A stretch of 64,000 nt of DNA from Chalara sp. BL73. Taxonomy: Eukaryota; Ascomycota; Leotiomycetes; Helotiales. Positions 56,653-64,000 of the stretch are shown here, piece by piece (the stretch's first letter is position 1; every line of letters begins with the position of its first letter). Location of the stretch: assembly GCA_918026815.1 (NCBI GenBank), contig CAKJVC010000057.1, forward strand, positions 186,001-250,000, read 5' to 3'. The translations under genes and the position numbers were made by a program. The notes beneath the pieces were generated by a model. The model had not been told where the DNA came from, searched no databases, and saw only the letters and a program-made list of their open reading frames with translations.

Positions 56653-58482
56653 TAGAGTGGGGTACATTCGGTCACGCATAGAGGGGGAATGGGAGGAGTG
56701 GCCAGGCAGCAGCGTGCAACTGATAAAATAGAGCAGCATGGTTGACAAGCAGAAAGTAATAGAGTTTGTAAGGGAGTTATCGTTAAAAACATTAAAAATT
56801 ATATCAAAATAATTACGAATTACAAAATTTCAAAACATTTTATGTTTAATAAACTGTTTTTAATTAAATAAACTCGCTAAACTAAAAATATTTTATGATA
56901 TTATTTTAAAATATTTTACAAGTTAAATAAACATAACAAAGCCGGACTTTTTAATATAACAAAACTAAACTAAAAATTTAAACTAAACAAAACGAAATAA
57001 TCGAAACTAAACTTTTTTATTTTTAGTATATTTCGATTTTAAGTTTTACGAATATTCGAAATAAATTGTATTGCTTTGTTTTGATGGTTAATCGAAAAAC
57101 TGTAACAATCGATAGCATATAAACTCCTGACCACGTGACAATGGACGGACCTAAAATGGGGCACAAACTATACGGACTTTTTTCGGACATAGCACTTATA
57201 ATTTTTACAAACATAAATACAACACAAGCTTTCGGAAAAATAAAAATAAAAATATAAAAAGTGCTTTTTTTGTTTACAAGATTGTTTTTTTTTTATGTTT
57301 TTTATATTTTTTGTATTAGACTTTTTAGAATATTACTATTAACCTCAAATACGTACTTTTATATACCCCTACTTAGCCTGTGGCATTTAGCGTTATTACA
57401 AAAACAGCTAAATTTAAAAAAACAAATCTCTTAAACTAATTAAACTGTTTTAAATTTAAACAGTGCTTAAAACTAAACTAAAAATATTAAAAAAATTATA
57501 TTTTAAAAAACGAATTACTTAAAAAAAAAAACTAGCCTGTAATAGCCGAATTAATTTGTACAATTTTAATTACAGTATTATACTTTAGTTTAGCGACAGT
57601 TTATTTAAATTAAAATAAAACTAAAAAAATAATCAAAAAATAATACTGCTAACTCGGAATAAATAGCAATATTAAGCGCTTTATTAATAATTGCTACATT
57701 TGTTATAAGTTTAAAGTTTTTAAAAACAAAATTTTTAAAATTTTTATATTTGCTGCTAATACCGGACTGTTCTTTTTTTTTTTTAGCAATATGTATTAAT
57801 TAATTTTAAAAACAAGTTTTTTTTATTAAAAAAAGTATAAATATAGTATATACATTTATAAACAAACTAAATGATCGTTTTAATTTTATTTTTGTAATAA
57901 AGCAATCGACATTAAAACTATAGTTTAGCTATATTTAATATACGTTTACAAATATTACGGCATTACTATAATTATATTATCGAATTAAAAGCTTTCATTT
58001 GTTTTGCGTTTTAAAATAAGTCTCGTCAGTCACCAAATATTTAGTTTAAATTTTTAATAATATACCATTTTAAACAGACAGTTAAATTAAAAACGTTAAT
58101 TAGTAAATTAATTAGCGTTTTTGCGTTGTTACTCATACTTTTTAAAATAACTAGTTTATTGTAATTTATATAGTAAAATTATACAATAACTACTTTGTTG
58201 CATTATTTTATAAAACTGCTTTTTTATAGTCAAGTCAAAATATTAGCTTTTAATAAATATAAATTAAGCTCGTTTTAAAAACCTTATTTCGGTTTTACAC
58301 TACATTAAAATAACCCCGGAAAAATGTTTAAGCTTACATTAATTTTTGTAAAACTTAAAAATAAATTAAACCCGAAATAACTAAAGTCTAAAAACAACAA
58401 ACAATACAAATTACAAATTAGTGTCGTTTAATCGACTTTAAAGTTAAAAACAAAATATAAATTTCGATAAAAAAATTAATTA
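56653..58482. repeat. AT-rich, RIP-like block with one solo LTR
   Basis: Composition turns AT-rich within about 120 bp of the P450 stop codon, from about 56,770. No gene seen. Includes the solo LTR at 57101-57400 and otherwise undelimited decayed repeat. Confidence 0.75.
57101..57400 (+). mobile_element. Solo LTR, family 1 (300 bp), with target-site duplication
   Basis: TGTAACAATCG...TTATTACA, full-length match to the other family-1 LTRs. It is flanked on both sides by AAAAC (57096-57100 and 57401-57405). A perfect 5-bp duplication directly around one LTR shows a solo LTR left by recombination between two LTRs. Confidence 0.8.
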
Positions 58483-58742
58483 TGTAACAATCGAAGGCAT
58501 ATAGACTCCTGATCACGTGGCAAGGCACGGACCCAAGATGGGGGAAAGCCTATACGGACCTTTTTCGGACATGACACTCATATCCTTTACGGACGTAAAT
58601 ACGACACAAACTCCGGAAAAATATAGGTAAAAATATAAAAAGTGCTTTTTTATTTACGAGATTGTTTCTTTTTCATGTTTTTTATATTTTTCGTAGTAAA
58701 CTTTTTAAAATACTACTATTAGCTTAAAATACGTACTTTTAT

Positions 58743-60056
58743 TGTCACGGTACCGACCCTGGTCGGGCACGTGCCCTGCTGCCGAGCCACTAGGGCTCCC
58801 TCGTGTATATATAGCCTGCTCTCCTCGAGCTCCTTCTTCCTCTTTTAGCTATAGATTCTCGTATAGTACTACAGCTGCCTTTTGTATCTGTAAATTTACA
58901 GCTCGTGCCGTAACATTATTTATAGCTTAAACAATTTTTTCCAACAGTTTTTGATTGCTGCTATTCCAGCCGGTACAACTGTACGCTTTATAACCGCGCA
59001 GTAAAAATTTGCTATTTTTTAGCTACTTTTTGTTTTATTTACTTTCGAATTGCTTTTTTCAAAACTTCAAATTTAGTTGCTTTAAAAAGCACTTTAACTT
59101 GTTAATTCAAAAGCCGGCACTTTATTGCCGCAATTTCAATTTGAACACCGTGTTTTTTTCGGCTGAACGCTAATACGGACTTTCGATTTGCTACACTTTT
59201 AAAAAGCTTGCATTTAGCTACTGCTGACAATAAATTTCGAAATTACAAATTAAACATACAAGTTTAAATTTTTAATCGATAAAAAACACTAATTTGCTCG
59301 TGCTATCGACACTTCAACAAAACAATTGATTTAAAAAGTAATCGGCCAGTTTTTAATTTTTTATTTTTACTTAAAAGTACAAACCGTTTAAAAAATTTTT
59401 AAAAGTGAATTTTCAAGCTTTTGTAAATGCTATTTTTGAAGCACTTTTGCAGCTTTTTTTTTTTTTTTTATCGACAAAGCCGTTATACGAACGCTTGTAT
59501 CTTTTACAGCTACAATTAAAAAAGCTTTTGCAGCTTATACTAAAGCTTTTAAAGTGCTTATAACAAAGCAAAATACAAAAGTAATAGTATATACAACTAA
59601 AGCAATAAAGCTTTTCGATTGTGTAGTTTCTGTAGTAAAAAACATCGATAAAAATGTAGTTATTTTATAAAAGTAAAAATCATTACGAACTAGCACTTTA
59701 TTTGCTATCGACTAATTCGACTTTTTAATTAAGCTTGTCGTTTTCACAAAGCTAGCACTTTATTTGCATACAAAAAGTGCAAAAAAGCTAGAAAACTAAA
59801 TTAAAATACAAAAAAAAAGTATTAGCATTTACGTACTTTGTTTTTAAAGCTCGAAAACGAGCTTTTTCCGGAGAAAAAAGTAATATTACGGTACCGACTC
59901 TGGTCGGGCACGTGCTCTGCTGCCGAGCTACTAGGGCTCTCTCGTGTATATATAGCCTGCTTTTCTCGAGCTCCTTTTTCCTCCCTCAGCTATAGATTCT
60001 CGTATAGTACCACAGCTGCTCTCTGTATCTGTAGATCCACAGCTCGTGCCGTGACA
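58743..60056 (+). mobile_element. Nested short LTR element, family 2 (1,314 bp)
   Basis: Two 173-bp LTRs, 58743-58915 (TGTCACGG...CCGTAACA) and 59884-60056 (TATTACGG...CCGTGACA), enclose 968 bp without a coding frame. It is flanked by TTTAT at 58738-58742 and 60057-60061, inside a family-1 LTR at the site that reads CCCAT in intact copies. A purine tract GGAGAAAAAAG precedes the right LTR and resembles the family-1 tract, so the two families may use related machinery. Confidence 0.8.
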
Positions 60057-60524
60057 TTTATATACTTTTACTTAGTTTATAGTATTTTAGCGTTGTTACA
60101 TTATATAAAAAACATTAATTTTGCCGAAAACAGCTTAATATAATATTCTATTTAAAGCACTTTTAAGTATCGACTTTAATATTGAAAGCAATCCGGTGTA
60201 AAGTAAAAACAAAAACTAAAGTGACTTGTATAGCCGCGATACCAAAAAACTCGCGAACAACTAGTAAACTAAAGCTTAGTTTAGCACAAAGCAACTAGTA
60301 AAAATCGTTAAAGTAACGTTAAAAAAAATACCGAAACTTTTAAAAGCCTTTTTATACGTAAAGGAAAATTGCGCATAAAAGCAAAAAACACAAGCTAACA
60401 ACACCGACCTTTTTACGACAACTATTCGACCAGAAGTAGAAATATAGCGAAACAACAACTACAAAACCTCGCTTTTTCGAGGAATACAGACATTGTACAT
60501 ACTATTAGCAAAGAACCTAGTTAA

Positions 60525-60755
60525 CTTAGTCTAACTCAATCCGCTAAAAGAAAAAGAAAAAGAGCTTCTGGAAAGTCCAGAACTTATACTGTAGCTGAGT
60601 TAAGTAAACTATTGAAAAATATAAATACCGGACACAATTCAGAAATAGCACGCTTCAACAATTATACTTCTAAGTTAAACGACAACTTGGTCGAAGCTGA
60701 AAAAAAGTTAGCACAAACTAATTATGTTTTACGATACTTATACGAACTTTTTTAA
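60525..60755 (+). other. Coding-like segment inside the family-1 element
   Basis: A frame of 76 codons with no good ATG in an otherwise AT-rich element. It encodes a basic run (SAKRKRKRASGKSRTY) followed by an amphipathic stretch such as NDNLVEAEKKLAQTNYVL that looks like a coiled coil. Its end aligns with the more mutated copy before 2234. It could be a gag-like remnant or captured host sequence. I do not recognise the family. Confidence 0.4.
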
Positions 60756-61106
60756 AACACTAATTTTAACAAAGCTTAAAAACAAGCTTTTTTCCAGAAA
60801 AAGAAATGTAACAATCGAAAGTATATAGACTTTTAATTACGTAGCAAAGTACGAATTTAAAATAAAAAAAAGATTATACGAACTTTTTTCGGACATGACA
60901 CTTATATTTTTTACAGACGTAAATACGACACAGACTCCGGAAAAATATAAGTAGAAATATAAAAAGTGCTTTTTTTATTTACGAGATTGTTTTCTTTTTA
61001 TGTTTTTTACATTTTTCGTAGTAAACCTCTTAGAATACTACCATTAGCCTAAGATACGTACTCCCATATACCTCTACTCAGCCTGTGGTGTTCTAGCGTC
61101 GTTACA

Positions 61107-62093
61107 AATTATTTGTATTGTTTGAAATTTCGGCAAAAAAATAAAATAAAAAAACAATTAGCTTTATAACGTTTTCGTGCTAAAAATTTTGCCAAAAAAA
61201 ATCAATAACTCGTTACTAAACTAATATTAAAAGTTTTAGTGTTTCTAGTTTACAATTAATAGCCGGAATGAAAATCGAGCAAATTTTACAAAGCGGGAAA
61301 TACTGCCGAAAACTTTAATATTAAATTAAGCAAATAAACGTAAATTATAATTTTGTATTTTATAACGCCTGTCACGATCATGGATCATGTGACCTAGATG
61401 GGCTTGGCATGTCATGTGATGAGCCCTCATTTCTATTATGGTCGCGCACAGTAACAATTGCCTTTCCTCTTTAGTTTAGTATTCTCGTAATAAAACCACT
61501 TAATAGCCGCCTCACCTGGCCAAAGGATTTGGCTTTGTGGCAACGCCGAAAAATTGAAAAATTGGAAAAAAAAAACCCCCCCCCTATACAAACTTAAAGC
61601 TTTTTACAATAAATACTTTAAAGCTAAAAAACCTCCGGTGAACGAATATTATTATTTTTAACTGTTATTTGCGAAACAAAAAAACAGCTGGTCGGTTAAA
61701 TAATAATAAGTAAAACAAGCTATGTAAGTTTAAGGAATAGATTTTTTTTTTTAATTTTTAATTTTTGATTTGTTATAGCTTAAAAACAAGCTATACTAGA
61801 AAAAGATTAATGTTATAGCCTTGGATTTATTTCGTTTAGAGCATGGCTACCGACGCTACAAAGCTCGCTTATACTGGCCCCTGGCCAGTTTCCTGGATAT
61901 AAAGCACTGCTTTCCTTCTCTTTTTCTGTCTGTGGTTTGTTCTTTTAGTTATAGCATTTAATAGTCATTTATACTTTTGAGCCCTTTCCCCTGAGATCTA
62001 CGGATCGAGATCCCTGTTCGCCTCGAGTTGTCACACAAGTCCGGACCGTCACACGTACATTATAGTAATTTGAGCCCCTAGCTCTAACGCTTA
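61107..62093. other. Transition from AT-rich block to gene-bearing DNA
   Basis: Starts AT-rich, has a GC-normal patch at 61,370-61,560 with GATCATGTGACC-like boxes, an A/C homopolymer pair at 61,566-61,584 and another AT-rich stretch to about 61,830. No gene seen. Confidence 0.4.
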
Positions 62094-63893
62094 CTATTCC
62101 TTAGTAGGGAGCAGCGCATAGCCCCCTTGATCTCTTTGTTGTAATACTAGTGGGCCTACTTCGCTATCTTGCTTTGTCACGTATGAGAGCACTGTCAAAT
62201 CCTTCCTATCCTCAGCGCCATTCAAAACAACTGATGGATCAGTAAGCAGAGCGGCCACTACCCCATCGAGGACTACTGGACGCTTGATATCCCTCCTACC
62301 AAAGACGAGCAGGAGGCTCGAAAGAGACAAAAGAATGCTAAGGGCAAGCCATACGAGCACTCGACTACGCGACACCGAGGCGACTAGCCTCAACTCGTAC
62401 GTCTTAACAGACAGTTTGGACGGGTTAGTGTCGAAGGATCGATAAAGCATGTCCCAGGTTGCTTGGTACGTGTACCTGACTACTTTATCAATATACTCCT
62501 CAAGGTTTTCCCATGTGTTTAGTGATGTGGTGTTCATCATGGTGAGCATGCTCATCACATCGGGCATTAAATAAATCGCCTCTTGCACCCATGGACCAGC
62601 CCGTATCGCCATATCAACACTGGGCACATCAGCCTCCACGATGCGGCCGGAGATATAAGTGCTCGTGGCGCTGGTAGCGATTCCAGCGGTCAGGTTGACA
62701 ATTGCATACGTGAAGCAGGCGACGCTGGTGTAGTAGGTCCCCCTTATGGCCGGAATGGGAGAGAAGATGTTATTAAAGCTCTTCATGCCGAAGATGTTCT
62801 CCCTCAAGGACGTACAATTCGAACCGTCGTCTGTGCTGGAGCCGTTGATGAGCACCACAACCGTCATCAAGCCGCTGTTAAGGTAATCGCCCGGGCGGTC
62901 CATATGGCCTCCATTACGGGGGGGGAGGGCTTCGAAGAGTCCGGGGCGGTCGTTTGGGTCGAACAGAACGGCGTTACCGTCGCGCAAGTATTGGAACGGG
63001 GCCTCCTCCACACGAGAGATAACATCGTTCTCACTCAACGCATCGTTTTTGACCATATCGAAAAGTTGGCTTGAAGGAGGCGATTGGGGGAATGTGATGG
63101 AGTGTATCTGAATGCATGGGATAATGGCATCGAGCAAAGTGGAATTAACGGAGATGACGTCGCCTTGATTCATGACATGGCGGCAGTGGCCACGGTCGGG
63201 TCTCAAGCTATCCCCCCAACTGATGGACGCGAAAGAAGAGGCGCGACGAACAAAGGCCCGGCGCCACCTTGTAGCAAAGTAGTACCAATCCCAGGCTATG
63301 GGTTCGGAGTCGGGGTTGCCCGCTTGCACATTCGCAAGACTTGGGTTGTACTCAAAACCAGGGCTCCAGCCGACAGCGCCGGTAATAATTGGGCTGATGA
63401 GCTGCTGTGGGATGACGAGCAGAAGAATTGAGACAACAAGGAGTCCAGTGTACCGAGCGGTGACTGGAGGGATGTAAAAGGACGTGATCCGTTGGATCTG
63501 AGAGAGGGTCACGCCGGTACCCTCAAGCAGCATGAACACGCAGTTCCAAATAATGGTGCCGGTCCATGCGCTAACCAAAAGCTTGATAATGGTCACGGCT
63601 ACTGATATTAGCGTTGTGACGTCGCTGACACGGAGTTTGAAGTGACCGTTCCAGATTTTATTAGGGGACTCCGATGACACAGCATTGTATCCGTCCAGAA
63701 GGTAGATCATACAAATGGCGAGCGCGAAACAGCTGATGAGATGGACCACAGGGATAAAAGCGATCTTGCATATTCGTTCCTTCGATGATTCACTTAATCT
63801 CAACTGCGCCGAAGTTTGGTCGGGTGAGTGGTATTGCTGGTCTGAATTCTGTGCCATAGGTGAGAGTCTGAGGGCGGACAAGATAAAATTCAA
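62094..63893 (-). CDS. Multi-pass membrane protein of unknown function (599 aa)
   Basis: Single open frame, no intron needed. Hydrophobic segments lie near residues 45-68 (VVHLISCFALAICMIYLLDG), 91-115 (TLISVAVTIIKLLVSAWTG), 148-172 (GLLVVSILLLVIPQQLISPI) and 515-540 (LVWLALSILLSLSSLLLVFG). Between the third and the last is a long loop of about 340 residues with several NGS/NCT/NTT/NLT-type sequons, likely outside the cell or in the lumen. A Ser-Gln-rich N-terminus precedes the first segment. This layout is common among uncharacterised fungal membrane proteins. I cannot assign a function. Met13 is an alternative start. It lies beyond the AT-rich block and is probably not a cluster gene. Confidence 0.7.
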   Translation of the reverse strand: MNFILSALRLSPMAQNSDQQYHSPDQTSAQLRLSESSKERICKIAFIPVVHLISCFALAICMIYLLDGYNAVSSESPNKIWNGHFKLRVSDVTTLISVAVTIIKLLVSAWTGTIIWNCVFMLLEGTGVTLSQIQRITSFYIPPVTARYTGLLVVSILLLVIPQQLISPIITGAVGWSPGFEYNPSLANVQAGNPDSEPIAWDWYYFATRWRRAFVRRASSFASISWGDSLRPDRGHCRHVMNQGDVISVNSTLLDAIIPCIQIHSITFPQSPPSSQLFDMVKNDALSENDVISRVEEAPFQYLRDGNAVLFDPNDRPGLFEALPPRNGGHMDRPGDYLNSGLMTVVVLINGSSTDDGSNCTSLRENIFGMKSFNNIFSPIPAIRGTYYTSVACFTYAIVNLTAGIATSATSTYISGRIVEADVPSVDMAIRAGPWVQEAIYLMPDVMSMLTMMNTTSLNTWENLEEYIDKVVRYTYQATWDMLYRSFDTNPSKLSVKTYELRLVASVSRSRVLVWLALSILLSLSSLLLVFGRRDIKRPVVLDGVVAALLTDPSVVLNGAEDRKDLTVLSYVTKQDSEVGPLVLQQRDQGGYALLPTKE

Positions 63894-64000
63894 TCTCTGT
63901 GAGAAAACGCTCTATAAGGCCAGACCACGTCGACGGCGATCTAGTTGTTTATGTTACCACAAGACGACAAAGTGACAATGACCAGGATGGGATGAAGGGA
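63894..64000. other. Upstream region of the membrane protein gene, window end
   Basis: 107 bp upstream of the membrane-protein start. No feature recognised. Confidence 0.3.

Larger units (their letters stand above)
58483..61106 (+). mobile_element. Short LTR element, family 1, interrupted by a nested element
   Basis: The 5' LTR is 58483-58742 plus 60057-60100, split by the nested element. The inner part is 60101-60806 (706 bp), and the 3' LTR is 60807-61106. The whole is flanked by AATTA at 58478-58482 and 61107-61111. Without the insert the element is about 1.3 kb, which fits a non-autonomous TRIM-like retrotransposon. A purine-rich stretch, CCAGAAAAAGAAA, lies directly before the 3' LTR. 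No reverse transcriptase or integrase is visible. Confidence 0.8.

Overview
The window is nuclear DNA from a filamentous ascomycete (Pezizomycotina). Genes have short introns (about 48-120 bp) with GT-AG borders and CTAAC-like branch points. Very AT-rich blocks full of decayed LTR elements, of the kind left by repeat-induced point mutation (RIP), sit next to GC-balanced gene blocks. I cannot name the species.

Layout. 1 to about 7,440 is an AT-rich block without credible genes. 7,441-9,486 is a transition with palindromes and a tandem repeat. 9,487-35,125 is the left half of a secondary-metabolite cluster: alpha/beta hydrolase, MFS transporter, SAM methyltransferase, a six-exon hybrid PKS-NRPS (4,021 aa as I splice it), a 2-oxoglutarate/Fe(II) oxygenase, a trans-acting enoyl reductase and a Zn2Cys6 regulator. 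About 35,200-47,000 holds mostly damaged genes: a PTH11/rhodopsin-like gene cut off at an LTR, a DUF3435-type recombinase fragment, a CmcJ-like gene with a frameshift and an amidase with a frameshift and a stop. A dehydrogenase-like gene with an unclear splice junction follows. 48,421-56,652 is the right half of the cluster: pyrroline-5-carboxylate reductase (P5CR), a CghA/MycB/Fsa2-type Diels-Alderase, a zinc alcohol dehydrogenase, an NAD-dependent epimerase-like protein and a P450. 56,700-61,800 is a second AT-rich block with a solo LTR and two short LTR elements, one nested in the other and both with target-site duplications. A multi-pass membrane protein of unknown function closes the window.

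How the genes fit together (inference). The PKS module lacks an enoyl reductase, which the separate enoyl reductase would supply. The NRPS module would add an amino acid. The terminal reductase domain keeps its Ser/Thr-Tyr-Lys residues, so release as an aldehyde followed by cyclisation (hydrolase) is plausible. The Diels-Alderase points to a decalin. An oxygenase plus a P5CR is the pair known from methylproline supply in fungi (UcsF/UcsG for UCS1025A). The best overall hypothesis is a decalin-pyrrolizidinone alkaloid cluster of the UCS1025A type, with extra tailoring genes, split by a decayed insert and flanked by AT-rich blocks.
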